From positions 33,085,944 through 33,149,943 of the forward strand of contig JAJKFL010000330.1 in NCBI GenBank assembly GCA_021186555.1: DNA of 64,000 nt, read 5' to 3'. The notes beneath the pieces are model-generated. The model was not told the origin of the DNA and searched no databases. It saw only the letters and a list, made by a program, of their open reading frames with translations. The number at the start of each line of letters is the position of its first letter. Within the stretch, counting starts at the first letter, position 1. The position numbers were made by a program, and so were the translations under genes. Of this stretch, positions 10,589 to 21,894 are shown one piece after another. This stretch comes from Reticulitermes speratus. Lineage: Eukaryota > Arthropoda > Insecta > Blattodea > Rhinotermitidae.

Positions 10589-11177
10589 CTACAAAACAGG
10601 AAAAAAAAAAAAAAAAAAGGGAGAAATTTATTATGGTAATATGATTTAAGAGAATTGAAGGAAAAGTTCTGTACATGCATAATACCTGCACATGCTATCT
10701 ACTATTAAACCTTCAGAAAGTACAGTAATGAGTATGGCATACAAATCAGCTCTGGGGGGGCCATTCACCCTCCCATTCAATGAGTACTGGGGTTAAAAGT
10801 GCTTGATGCATGAAGATTATATATTATGTGCTGCATATTATATTCATATAAAAATATCTGTAATGGTCAAATGTGTAAATATTTAACAAAAATTCTGAAA
10901 TGACTAACTCCTCCTACTCACAAAAATATATTTTTGTGAGAATTGCAATTCTAAAATTTCAAGCCATGACTCTTTAATTACCTTTGGCTCAGAAATTTTC
11001 AGTCCCCTACAAAACATGAACTGTTTTCTTCAACAGATTCACCAGCTGGCTTTCCATTTTATAGCCTGAGTAAAAGGTAGTCACAAGAAATCAAATCGGG
11101 GGACCAACTGCTTTCAAATTATTAAGTAGCAACAAGACATTTATGCTACAAGTTTCATGCTGATAACTAAAACATAC
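10589..11177. other. Fur2 intron, nothing further recognised
   Basis: An A18 tract at 10600-10618 lies close to the acceptor as T-rich pyrimidine sequence on the gene strand. Otherwise plain AT-rich sequence. Confidence 0.5.
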
Positions 11178-11500
11178 CTGGCTGGTTCACTTGTCGATTG
11201 CCAGCATTGATGATCTGAAGTGTCCATCTTCCCTCAGCTTTCTCGCCCCAGTAATGAACACTGAGAAATGGCCAATCATCAAAATTCGAACTAACAACAT
11301 CTCTTGGCCGTTCAAAGAGCAGAATTGATGTGGTTCCCATGGGAGAAGTTAGCAGTATGCGCAGGTTACCACGTGGGAAGAAACGGAGCGAGATTTTGCA
11401 CTGAACGTGTTCAAGGAACCGTACTTCATTCAGAGTTTCGCTGCAGCCGTTAACATCCATGTGAACTTGAAGTGTGGACCCATAGGTTGGGTCTATTTGC
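11178..11500 (-). CDS. Fur2: Fur2 exon: P (Homo B) domain
   Basis: Reads QIDPTYGSTLQVHMDVNG, then VRFLEHVQCKISLRFFPRG, TSPMGTTSILLFERPRD, WPFLSVHYWGEKAEG and RWTLQIINAG. The P domain folds against the protease domain and is needed for stability and calcium/pH response. The SP.GT and WGE.A.G.W motifs are family hallmarks. The acceptor is CCCACAG|GCAAAT and the donor CCAG|GTATGT; 323 bases, in phase. Confidence 0.95.
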
Positions 11501-12128
11501 CTGTGGGAGAAGAAGATACTCCATATTAATAAAAAAAACCAAGGTAAGATCTTTAATTCAACATCTTATTGCTACTTTATAATACATCTTCAATCACATC
11601 CAATATCCTAATGAAGTATCAACATGTCCTCTGAACCTAACCCTTGAAGCCAGTATTTTAACAGAGCTCAGTCTTTTACCTTGGCAGGATTTAAATATGG
11701 CTCCCAGCTGCAAGGAACGTCCTATGTATGTCGAACCACCAGTAGGGTAAGCTATGAGTATTCATACATGTATGCATGTACGTTGAACCAGCTTGAATTA
11801 TACAGTCTGCCAACAATTCCCTTTTATTCTTATCTATGCTGTATTGCAACATGGATGTTCTCTCAGCTTTATTTCTTCACTGCTATATCCAATCGCAGAC
11901 TTGTATTTTCTTAGTGTTCATTCATACAGTGTTGCTGTTACGGTGGTTCATAAATTATAGTTAGCATTATAATATAAGTATTTAGCTATAGCTCTTTGTG
12001 TGTGTGTGTGTTGACTCTTATAGAGCGATAAGTAAAATCTGGGCTTCATTTTGGCAACAAAAGACCACCCAGAATATGTACAAAAGAAAGTAGCAGAATC
12101 TAAGCATTATAGAAACTACTGACATTAC
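11501..12128. other. Fur2 intron, nothing further recognised
   Basis: No repeats above a short GT run near 11997-12011 and no coding signal. Confidence 0.5.
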
Positions 12129-12246
12129 CGTTCCTCACTAATTTCTTGAGATTTGCATATATGTTGTGGTGGAACACTTGTCCACTGCTCAGCCAAGGTA
12201 ACCATCGCACCTGCGTCCATCAGGCCGTACCCAAACTTGTGACTTA
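12129..12246 (-). CDS. Fur2: Fur2 exon: catalytic-to-P domain junction
   Basis: Reads VSHKFGYGLMDAGAMVTLAE, then QWTSVPPQHICKSQEISEE. This is the end of the catalytic domain (FGYGLMDAGAMV) and the start of the P domain with its first Cys. The acceptor is TTCGCAG|TAAGTC and the donor GAACG|GTAATG. 118 bases, phases consistent on both sides. Confidence 0.94.
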
Positions 12247-12559
12247 CTGCGAACATCAAGAAACAGTACGTATTGGGTACAGTTGGGTGTATAATGCAAA
12301 CACAGTGTCACTTAAACATGGCGCAATATTGATATATGAACACGGCAATACTTTTAAACATTTACAAAGTTTCTAACTTCAGAACAGATGGTGATACAAG
12401 TTAAAAACACTATCTGTCATGATATCCGTACAAATATAACATGACTCGCCATCTCTACAATGAAAGATCAAGAGTATGATGCCTTTTTAGGTTGTTTTCT
12501 GAGGTTATGTTTACCACCTCTTCACAACTTTGTGAGGCTGAAAGAAATGGTGATTATAT

Positions 12560-12770
12560 AGTACTAGCGATGATGATAATGATGATGATGATGATGAGAC
12601 GACAACAATGAAGAAACAATTTATGGGTCAGGGAAAGACCAAATCACAGGATAACCTGACAGTAACTAAAATAAATAATAATAATAATAATAATAAAATA
12701 ATAATACAATACAATAATAATAATAATAATAATAGCAACAACAACAACAATAACCACAACAACTTCGCAT
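12560..12770. repeat. Microsatellites (GATGAT, AATAAT, AACAAC)
   Basis: Simple trinucleotide runs in the intron between exons 15664-15828 and 12129-12246. 12930-13090 continues with AATTC and CAAACA runs. 13332-13357 is a C then A homopolymer tract. Confidence 0.9.
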
Positions 12771-14156
12771 AGTACTAATGTAAAAGTACAAAACATTCAA
12801 CATGGGATGTAACATAACAGGTACCAAAAATTGTAACTACAGAGCAGCTGCAACATTATATACCCCAGAAACATGATTTGTTTCAGGTAGATAATTGTAA
12901 ATACCCTGTATAAAGGCGATAAAATAATAATCAATTCAATTCAATTCAATTCTAGTTTATTAATGTGCCGAGTCAACAGCCAGATGGCCAATTACAAAAC
13001 AGCACAACATACAGACACAAATAACAACGGACAATGAACAGGACACAAATGAAACAAACACAACCAAAACAAACAAACAAACAAATAAAAAATACTTAAA
13101 TAATTAATAAGGACACCTTGAAATAATGTAATAAAATATCACATCTGACTAAGTGTGACAATTTGCCTTCTGAAGACATCCAATTGATTACAAACTGAAT
13201 TTGCGGCAGTTGCACACCGGTCGGACGGACAATTTGTACAGGATGAACTGACATGAAAAAAAAGGAAAGTCTTGGAGGTTCCGAGTGGGTACTCGTAGAC
13301 CAATAATGTCCATGGTAGATGGACACAATTTAGAACCCCCCCCCCCCCCAAAAAAAAACTACAGTACCATTAAAACATTAAGAAGTGTATATCAGTTCTT
13401 AGATGACAGCAAAGAGAATAGACCAGTCTTAAATAAAAGAACCCTAATGAATGTGGAAGTAGTGTATGAAAGAGGGTCATTGGTTGATCTAGGCATAGAT
13501 GGTGGAAGGGTATTAAAATGTGTCTCAAAGAAACAGGATGTAAGGGTATGAACTCGATTCATGTGGCTCATACACGAGTCCATCCCTTTGTTATGTTATT
13601 GTACAAATAAATTTGGCTAGCTGCCGTGATATCTGGCACCAATTTCAATTTTCGTATTAAGGCTGCATACTATAAAAACTGAACTGCATGCAGATCAGCA
13701 CAAAAATTGACAGCATTTTGAGAAAGTTACCTCACCCAACATGCGTGTCAATCAAATCTGATGCTTGTAATATAAATAGATGGCTGTAACAACGTAAAGC
13801 TATGTAGCTATAAAAACAGCAACATACAAAAGCATATGCAATTCTGCTCTCTTTAGTTCATGTATTTACACGGTCAGGTGAGCATAACTTTAAAAAACAA
13901 TCCACTGTAAAGATTTTGCACAGTTCAATGAAGTGCATTTTCCACTGTATTAAGATGTGGATGTAAAAGTGGCCCCTAAAAGTCAAGTTTTACTGCATTT
14001 AAAAATGAAAGCACCATAAACAATTTGTCATGCACTACTAAATATATGGAAAGGTCAGATGAATACTGTTAACTTCCATTAGCCACACACCACAGAAGGG
14101 AGTTGTAAATTTCAACACAACATTTTAACTTTATTCTGTAATCACCGTGCATCTTT

Positions 14157-14580
14157 TCACAGTCACTATTTACATACACCAACCGGATGCAACTTTATTT
14201 AAAAAACTGTACAGTTTTTTTAAAACATATTTAAAAATTTTATAAAACCCGACATATGTTTCGGCTCTTATAGAGCCATCTTCAGGGATTTATTGTCGTC
14301 AAAACTGCATATATTAAAACGTCTTTTTCATTGGTTCACTTTTAGGCAAGGTTTTTTTCACTTTTTCACTGCTTGGTATGCACAGACACTATTTGTTATT
14401 CGTGCTAAAATATGTTAATATTTTCGTAGGTATTGTATTTGATGCATGGTACTGGTTTATCTTGTTCATTGGGTCGTATTTTTCATGGTGTAGGCTGTAC
14501 CGTTTGTGTGTGCGTCTGATACTGTATCAGTTTTTTAAATAGAGTTGCATCCAGTTGGTGTATGTAAATAGTGACAACAT
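14157..14580 (-). mobile_element. Inverted-end element with hammerhead-like hairpin
   Basis: GTCACTATTTACATACACCA at about 14162 is matched in reverse by TGGTGTATGTAAATAGTGAC at about 14556, so the element has long inverted ends. On the minus strand, 14287-14247 reads CTGAAGATGGCTCTATAAG then AGCCGAAACATATGTCGGG, a 5-bp stem between CTGAAGA and GAAAC. The element type is not proven. Confidence 0.65.
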
Positions 14581-15663
14581 TTTAAATTTCGGTCAATCAT
14601 ATACATCACATGTGGTTTTTGAATCATTCAATGTAAATGGTAATTTTTTTTTTGTGACAGAATATATCAAATTTAGAGCTACATTGCAAAATGTGTACCA
14701 CATAATTAATGAAGGAGAAATACCAAAAAGAAAATTAATAAGATGAAGCATAAAGTCCTTAATGAGAAGAAACAATTCACCAAGGAAAATTAACACATGT
14801 AAAATATGTCTACTAAACCATCTAATACATAATTGTAACTCATATATCCTACAGAAAGAAAATGATGAAATTTATAAGAAAAACGGAGTGGTTAGTTTCA
14901 GGATGGGAGTTGGAATGTCCTTTGTCGTACACGGAAATCACAGCTGTCACGCATATGACAATGTGGACAAAGCAACATTTATCATCACCCAAATTAGAGG
15001 ACATGTATTTTCTTACTGTTTCACTACCTTGGAATGTCACCCTGGAAACAGCGGTTTCAGTTTGCAAGCAACTGTGATTCAAATAATCTCCCCGTCACCA
15101 AACAGAAGATCTGGAAATGTTACACACTGAAAGAGCTGGAAGGCCAGCAGGGATTCTGTCTGTATATCTCAAGTACTTGATTTGACGACATTCTAATAGC
15201 ATGTAATAAAAGCAGAGGTATGCATTCATCTTCCAAGATAATAGTTAAAAATTTAAAGGTGGAATAACACTGAAATTAAGAAATTAAAGATCCTTACTTC
15301 ATTCCATTTCATTTATTTAATCACTCTGTAGATCCTTATGAGGGTTTAAATTCACCCATAGGATGCAGAGTTAGTCAACTAGTTAGTTACTTCAACAACA
15401 ACAACAACAATAACAATAATAACAACAAAGAACTGGGCATGAATGAGAATTTGAAGCATACCCAAGAATTCTATAGCAAAACTTGCACACTGCTTTAACA
15501 GCTGTAACTACCACATATACTGAGAAGGGTATGGGGTAAATTGCATATCTTTGGGCACTCCCTCTCAGGTCTGTGGTAGCAAAAAGGAAAGAGCAGACAG
15601 ACAGACAGACAAGTTACATTTATGACACAAGTTCTGAAGCTTGTAGCTTACTTAGTACCTTAC

Positions 15664-15828
15664 CTTTCCGTTTTACACCATTTAGAACCCATCCCGCCTC
15701 CTTCTCTAGTGGACCAGAACGAGATGACAGAACGACCAAATACTGCATGTCTCTCCACGTGAGTCCGGCATTTGCTTCCAGAGCCAAGGCTGCTATCCCA
15801 GCTGCCAGAGGTGCAGAAGCAGATGTAC
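15664..15828 (-). CDS. Fur2: Fur2 exon: catalytic Ser segment
   Basis: Joins the previous HTG to give [11 protein letters not shown], with the nucleophile Ser, then [19 protein letters not shown] and [10 protein letters not shown]. The acceptor is CTTGAAG|GTACAT and the donor CGGAAAG|GTAAGG. 165 bases, phase 1 in and phase 1 out, no internal defect. The plus-strand LINE fragment at 15953-16387 starts only about 125 bases upstream of the acceptor. Confidence 0.95.
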
Positions 15829-15952
15829 CTTCAAGACAAATGGAATTTTGCTGCATCCCAATATTACTCTTCACTTTTTTTACTCTCAGAAACACAGATA
15901 CGATCGAACAATTCTGTGTGTTTGTTTAAAGGTTTTTCATAAATTTGTGAAT

Positions 15953-16387
15953 ATATATTACAGAGTGTTGTATGGTGTTGAAACGTGGACACTACGGAAA
16001 GTAGATCAGAAGTATCTGGAAAGTTTTGAAATTTGGTGCTGGAGAAGAATGGAGAAGATCAGTTGGACCGATCGTGTGAGAAATGAAGAAGTATTACACA
16101 GAGTGAAGGAGGAGAGGAATATCGTACATACAATAAAAAGAAGAAAGGCTAACTGGATTGGTCACATCTTGCGTAGAAACTGCCTTCTGAAACACGTGAT
16201 TGAAGGAAAGTTAGAGGGAAGGATAGAAATGACGGGAAGACGAGGGAGAAGACGTAAGCAGCTACTGGATGACCTTAAGGAAAAGAGGAGGTACTGGAAA
16301 TTGAAAGAGGAAGCACTAGATCACACTGTGTGGAGAACTCGCTTTAGAAGAGGCTACGGACCTGTTGTAAGACAGACTGCAGAATGA
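15953..16387 (+). mobile_element. LINE C-terminal fragment
   Basis: Open frame reading YRVLYGVETWTLRKVDQKY, then FEIWCWRRMEKISWTDRVRN, RRKANWIGHILRRNCLLKHV and RRGRRRKQLLDDLKEKRRYW. This is the well-known post-RT tail of arthropod non-LTR elements (ETWTL...W.RM..I.W.D, then I.RR...W.GHI.R). Head-truncated, no internal stop, plus strand and therefore antisense to Fur2. A related piece lies at 32741-33060. Confidence 0.9.
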
Positions 16388-16479
16388 ATGAATGAATTAC
16401 CGAGTCTTCATGTTCCCAAGTACATAATAAAATAAAAACAACAAATTAGAATGCGAGATGTTGGTTTCTCACAGCAGTG

Positions 16480-16580
16480 TCGTTGAGGATTTGGGTCTTC
16501 TAGGATGTGACACTGTGTCACTAGGTCAGTGGCTCCCAATAACAAGGTGTCACATCCCAGAAGACCTGAATCCTAAAATT
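16480..16580. repeat. Hairpin, about 30-bp arms
   Basis: GGATTTGGGTCTTCTAGGAT is followed in reverse by ATCCCAGAAGACCTGAATCC. It is a foldback MITE-like structure in the Fur2 intron, related to 7120-7260. Confidence 0.7.
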
Positions 16581-17544
16581 AGAATGTCGAAATAGGCACA
16601 TGAAACTTGACACAATGCACTATACTTCCTAGCATAATGTAAGAGGAACATACAATGGCCAGCATACAAGCATAGTTCAGAAACCACTTTGATATGACAA
16701 CAATGTGACAGGGTGAAAACTGGATTGACACGACTCTGCAGGGTGTGCAATGGCTGCAGCTTGTGAACATGATAATTAGCCTTCAGGTTCTTAAAAGCAT
16801 GGACTTTATCAGCTACTTAATCACTGTAAACTTTACAAGACAAAATTAAACGGGCAATAATGATGGCTGTAAAATTTACAAGAAAGACCGTCCACCACAT
16901 TAAGTAGTTAGTGCCAACAGTACGATACTATAATATCTCTGAATATGCCTTGCATTGTCTAGGCATCTGTAGCACAGTTTATCATGACCTTTCCTCTACC
17001 ACTCTGAATAAGAAACGAAGTCTATAAAATAGTTCCTCATATTAAGTAGTGAAGTCCTTCTGGGCCATCAGTTGTGTCAAGATGGATTCTGATTGTGTCA
17101 CAAACTGCCACTGTCTCCATTATCCGGGATTTATGTGATGAGTGACATTGCTTTGGTATTTATATTAACAGCTAGTTCCTGTGTATGTGCTTGTCTAGGA
17201 GCAGAACAGGAGAGGCAAACACACTGGGCCAAGATGGCCACATTGTGTATGTCAACATAACCTATGACAGTCCATGAAGATGGAAATAGTGACAGTTCTG
17301 AAACACTGGCAAATTGTTCAGTATTGACAAGGCTAACTGACACAAATCCATTACACACTGGGTGACACGAAAACTTAAAATCTTAAACAGTGATTTATAT
17401 TTTGACATTTGGTTTTAGAAATGAACAGTGATTTACATTTCACATCACTTGACATCAGTGACATATCCATGGTTTCGCATCTGGAAGGGTTTGCAATATC
17501 GTGTAACTCAATTATGGCACTGACACTGCAGTGTTTGGTAATAC
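16581..17544. other. Fur2 intron, nothing further recognised
   Basis: No repeat or coding signal beyond short chance frames. Confidence 0.5.
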
Positions 17545-17689
17545 CTGTATGTTCAACAGTGCAGATGTGGTCTGGGCGCAGTTTTCCATCCATGTCCACA
17601 GTGGCCACACTTTTATCATGTCCAGGGTGCCCGAACTATACGTTGTAGCAAGTGTTGAGGAACATTCTTCTAGGTACCATGGTTTATAC
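17545..17689 (-). CDS. Fur2: Fur2 exon with one-base frame break
   Basis: The first part reads YKPWYLEECSSTLATTYSSG. The sequence then makes furin-type sense only in another frame, PGHDKSVATVDMDGKLRPD followed by HICTVEHTG. The length (145) is one base short of what the phases of the neighbouring exons require. The break lies in a short run of C on the coding strand (plus-strand GGG at 17625-17627), where CCCC would restore the frame. The acceptor is GTATACAG|GTATAA and the donor ACAG|GTATTA. Either a homopolymer error in the assembly or a genuine inactivating deletion would explain it. Confidence 0.9.
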
Positions 17690-17749
17690 CTGTATACAAA
17701 CATAGCACATTAAGAAAATGTAGAAACGTTTACAGCAATAGGTAGGAAT

Positions 17750-18455
17750 TGGAGTGTTTTACAGAACTATCTGGATACTTTACAGGACTATCTGGATACT
17801 TTACAGGACTATCTGGATATTTTACAGGACTATCTGGATACTTTACAGGACTATCTGGATACTTTACAGGACTATCTGGATATTTTACAGGACTATCTGG
17901 ATATTTTACAGGACTGTCTGGATACTTTACAGGACTATCTGGATATTTTACAGGACTATCTGGATACTTTACAGGACTATCTGGATATTTTACAGGACTA
18001 TCTGGATACTTTACAGGACTGTCTGGATACTTTACAGGACTATCTGGATATTTTACAGGACTATCTGGATACTTTACAGGACTATCTGGATATTTTACAG
18101 GACTATCTGGATACTTTACAGGACTATCTGGATACTTTACAGGACTATCTGGATATTTTACAGGACTATCTGGATACTTTACAGGACTATCTGGATATTC
18201 TACAGGACTATCTGGATACTTTACAGGACTGTCTGGATACTTTACAGGACTATCTGGATATTTTACAGGACTATCTGGATACTTTACAGGACTATCTGGA
18301 TACTTTACAGGACTATCTGGATATTTTACAGGACTATCTGGATACTTTACAGGACTATCTGGATATTTTACAGGACTATCTGGATACTTTACAGGACTAT
18401 CTGGATACTTTACAGGACTATCTGGATACTTTACAGGACTATCTGGATACTTTCT
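17750..18455. repeat. 21-bp minisatellite, about 33 copies
   Basis: Unit TATCTGGATACTTTACAGGA plus one base, with a T/C variant (ATATTTT against ATACTTT) in alternating blocks and a few GTCTGG units. The period is a multiple of three, so several frames on both strands remain open (YPDSPVK, GLSGYFT); these are not genes. It starts about 60 nt upstream of the acceptor of exon 17545-17689, within the intron. Confidence 0.97.
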
Positions 18456-18884
18456 TGGGATGACAGAGTCGACTGATAAGGGCAGCCAGATTCTGGAATG
18501 AAGGCATGGAAGCATGAGACAAGCTATAAGATTTTGTGTCATTTTTAACGTAAAGGATTTCCTTCTGATTGTTAACCTTATTGGGCAGCATTAAATTTGT
18601 GGGAATAATTAGTGAAGGCATGTTCAATTGACAGCAGCCCCATATCACTATCAACAAAACTTTACTTGCATTGCACTTAAGCGTTACTTATGCGATTAGT
18701 TGCATTACAATGACAGTATATACTGATGACCTAAACAAGCATGTGCACACCTTCACATGAAGAATTGTCACTAAAACTGAAGAATTCTGCAGTGCAGCTC
18801 ACATATATATACACATACAAAAAAAACACTCACATGATGTCCTGATTTTGACCTTTGTAATTAAACATTTTAAGGTGAATCTTG

Positions 18885-19018
18885 TTTTATGTTCTATGTT
18901 TATTGTCTGACAAATGTACATATTTATTCACTATTAATTTGTGAAACACAGTGCTACATGTTTCACAAATTAACAGTGAATAAAAGTGTACATTTGTCAG
19001 ACAATAAACATAGAAAAG
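18885..19018. repeat. Inverted repeat, about 55-bp arms
   Basis: TTCTATGTTTATTGTCTGAC at about 18891 is mirrored by GTCAGACAATAAACATAGAA at about 18995, with TTCAC/GTGAA inner arms around a short loop (ACACAGTGCTACAT). MITE-like hairpin in the intron. Confidence 0.85.
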
Positions 19019-19340
19019 AAAATGTACGGAATGAATAATATTAAGTGAATCGTGTTTCTTGATAAAACTCTTGTGTAGATTAAATTATACTGCTGATATT
19101 TTCAGAACCTGTCTCCCTCCTCACTTTGCCTTGACAACGGAGACAACAAAAACTCTCCAGAACACATATAACACAGGCTACAGCTTCACTTCATCTTGAA
19201 GACAGAAACAAAATGTCATCCACAATGTCCGTAATACAGTTTACATCTATGCTATGTCCTAATCCAGAAACATGATTTAAACAAGCACTGAACTGCCATG
19301 AAAGACTGAACATTTTTGTTACTACCACATCAGTGTTGAA

Positions 19341-19604
19341 CCGGAAGGTCGCGGGTTCGATTCCCGATGGTGTCATCGGAATTTTTCACTGACATAATCG
19401 TTTCGGTCGCACTATGGCCCTGGGGTCGACTCAGTCTCTAACAGAAATGAGTACCAGGAATCTTTCCTGAGTTGTAAAGGCAGCCGGTGCGTAGGGCTGA
19501 CAACCTTACCACCTTCATGTGCCGATTGTCTAAAAATCTGGGAGCCTCAACCTCCTGGAGCCCTAAGGGCCTGTCAATGCCTGTAATGGGATTGCTTTAC
19601 CTTT
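19341..19604 (+). mobile_element. SINE family C, 5'-truncated, with TSD
   Basis: Starts within the tRNA-like head at CCGGAAGGTCGCGGGTTCGA (B box) and ends GGGATTGCTTTACCTTT. Flanked by perfect 15-bp target-site duplications CACATCAGTGTTGAA (19326-19340 and 19605-19619). Confidence 0.95.
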
Positions 19605-19679
19605 CACATCAGTGTTGAATTTGTATTATGCGTGTGTATAGGGGTGTGAGGATAAAACTCCATGTATGTAATTGAAGGC

Positions 19680-19830
19680 TTCTGCCGTGGTCGTAATAAG
19701 GTAAAAAGATCCTTTTTACCTAAGACCCTGAAGATGGGACAAACAAGTGTTCCCGAAACGTTGGTTATAAACCAAAAATTGACGCCGGGCTACAACCCAA
19801 AAACTTTTAAGCAACAAAACTCCATGTCGT
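19680..19830 (+). mobile_element. Element relic with hammerhead-like hairpin
   Basis: CTGAAGATGGGACAAACAAG, then TGTTCCCGAAACGTTGGT at 19729-19765. It has the same architecture and similar ends as the foldback family at 28514, 43177 and 58012. Confidence 0.55.
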
Positions 19831-19938
19831 TTATATCTTGACATACCTCCATAATCTGGACATTGCCTGACCAAACAATTTCCAATATCCCTGGATAGGA
19901 AGCTGTGTGAACTCAAGACCTATTACCTGCAGTACTGG

Positions 19939-20190
19939 TAAAGGTAATTTACATGTCATGAAGGCATGTAGGTGAAGAAGACTTATAGCTCTACTCATTC
20001 TTAACCTCTGCACTAGATGATGGTGAGTGGTCAACTTTATGACCTGGCAGGTTTATCCCCTCAGGAAATAACTACCGGTACCCACTGAACAAGAGACTTT
20101 TTGGGCCCCAGAGCTGGTCTTGAGGTTTTGATGAAGAGAAAAATCTCATGCTGCTGCAGGGAATGAAACCCCAGATTACCCAGCCTGTAG
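19939..20190 (-). mobile_element. SINE family A, diverged copy
   Basis: Carries GGTAAAGGTAATTTACATGTC, CATGAAGGCATGTAGG, TATAGCTCTACTCATTCTTA and CTGCACTAGATGATGGTG in family A order, with many substitutions. Confidence 0.65.
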
Positions 20191-20397
20191 CCTAGTGATA
20201 TTACTGGTGTTTTATTGTTTTGTCATCCAAATGTTCAAGGTTCCCTCTATACAAAATACTCCAGGTTTGGTTTGGTCCACATAAAGCGCTATTATCCACT
20301 TTATAAACCATGATCCTCAAAAATTTTCCACTTCTGAACAGTGCAATGGTGTCAGTATTTCAAATGCAATGCTCTGCACACACGTATCGTTACTTAC

Positions 20398-20528
20398 CCT
20401 CCTTGCGTGGCACTTGATATGGAGAGAGTAAATATGCTGTTGGTGTAACCATCACAGTTACAGGAATCTGTGTGACGTCCACCGTTGCCAGATGCCCATA
20501 CAAAAATTGAGCCCTTTGCTTTGCGCCC
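20398..20528 (-). CDS. Fur2: Fur2 exon: oxyanion Asn segment
   Basis: Reads [18 protein letters not shown], then [27 protein letters not shown] contains the oxyanion-hole Asn of the subtilisin fold. The acceptor is GTTGCAG|GGGCGC, joined in phase 0 to the preceding VTS. The donor is GGAGG|GTAAGTA. At 131 bases it is an intact, phase-consistent exon. Confidence 0.95.
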
Positions 20529-20904
20529 CTGCAACAATAACATATCTTTCGAAAAAAAAATTTCATGTAATCCATTATAAATCTGAACATATATACATAA
20601 GATATGAAGAAAAAAAAAAGAATGTCAGTTGAATATTAGAATTTCCTCTTTACAACCAAACAGGTAAAATACTGAGAATTAATATAAGTTTCAATTGGAA
20701 GGACAGAAATTTACTTAAAGAAGCCTTATTACAGAATGAGACTAGGTAGAGCACAAATATGCTATGGGTGACAAAATTTAAATTTATACTTTCGTAACAG
20801 GTCATCTTATACTGTAGTCCCATAATGAGTAGCCTGCAGATGACACTATGGAACAGACATAGAAAGTAATTAATTTTGCGTTGTGTTCACCGTGCATCTT
20901 GACA

Positions 20905-21394
20905 TTAACTTTCAATTTCTTCAACCAACGAATGCACCTTTTTACTTCTGCTCAATTCACCCTACATGTGTTTCGGCAGTGACTCGGCCATCATCAGGGT
21001 TATGTTGATAAGTTCACTTCACTGTTCACTGCCCCATTTGGTATTATCACAACCGTTACACTGTTTAAGGCTATTATTTACGTTGGCAATCACCATTTTG
21101 TAGATTTTGTTACACCAAATGGACGCGTTTGTCTGGTGAAGCTTTTTATTGATGTTCCGGTAATGATATATAGGTCTTGCCTGTTGGGCGTTTATTAAAT
21201 TTTAATTGCAAACGTAAATAATAGCCTTAAACAGTGTAACGGTTGTGATAATACCAAATGGGGCAGTGAACAGTGAAGTGAACTTATCAACGTACCCCTG
21301 ATGATGGCCGAGTCACTGCCGAAACATATGTAGGGTGAACTGAAGAGAAATATAAAAGGTGCATTCGTTGGTTGAAGAAATTGAAAGTTATAGA
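20905..21394. repeat. Long inverted repeat, about 185-bp arms
   Basis: Left arm about 20905-21092 and right arm about 21207-21394 are near-complementary: CTTCAACCAACGAATGCACC against GGTGCATTCGTTGGTTGAAG, and TAATACCAAATGGGGCAGTG against its complement. Each arm carries CTGATGATGGCCGAGTCACT then GCCGAAAC, oriented on opposite strands. It lies in the intron between exons 21526-21698 and 20398-20528. Confidence 0.9.
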
Positions 21395-21525
21395 AATTAA
21401 TGTTCAGAGTTCCAGAGAAGTACCCATTCAGATCATTGCTTTCTGGGTTGTGACACCACATCTTGTGGGTTTATACTGTTGTGGAGGAAGGTACCACGTT
21501 ACTGTATTTACGTATACAAACTTAC

Positions 21526-21698
21526 ACTGGTAACGCCATATATGAATGCTCTGCGAGCCAAAGGTCCTGGCCCATCAACTGTCTTGCCATCATCTTCAGG
21601 TCCCCAGGAAGCACTGTAGATATCAATATGTTCTGGGTTCAGACCCAGCGCTCTGGCCTCGACAGCATCATTTACTGTTCCATCCAACATGCGGACAC
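21526..21698 (-). CDS. Fur2: Fur2 exon: S1-pocket segment
   Basis: Reads [17 protein letters not shown], then [19 protein letters not shown] and AFIYGVTS. The [10 protein letters not shown] stretch is a signature of furin-type convertases; its acidic residues line the pocket for basic substrate side chains. The acceptor is TTGTTCAG|GTGTCC and the donor ACCAGT|GTAAGT, a strong consensus donor. Length 173 fits phase 1 in and phase 0 out. Confidence 0.95.
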
Positions 21699-21894
21699 CT
21701 GAACAAAGCATGGGAAGTCCTAAATGATAATAATGTGTTCTGGGTGTATTGGAAAGCTGTGGTGGGGTTATGAATACAGACAGGTTTTAACAACAACAAC
21801 AACAAAACAATTAAAATTATTTTCAAAATCACTGATAACAATGAGGAGCTTACAACAGGCAACGAACCAACCAAACAGATAACTAAGTAAGTAA

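Larger units (their letters stand above)
12247..15663. other. Fur2 intron (3.4 kb)
   Basis: Apart from the microsatellites and the inverted-end element listed separately, it contains AT-rich sequence. Small frames at 13360-13550 and 14760-15130 have no recognisable domain. ACAACA microsatellite at about 15395-15430. Confidence 0.5.

Noticed and set aside
13285..13583. Plus-strand frame containing LVDLGIDGGRVLKCVSKKQ
   Set aside because: Follows a C/A homopolymer tract, matches no family I recognise, and is within a Fur2 intron.
14762..15130. 122-codon plus-strand frame
   Set aside because: Overlaps other frames on both strands, no domain, inside the Fur2 intron; probably chance or an old element.
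17730..18542. Open frames of 240-270 codons on both strands (YPDSPVK, GLSGYFT, YRTIWIL)
   Set aside because: Same cause: a 21-bp repeat lacking stops in several frames. Not collagen- or mucin-like genes.
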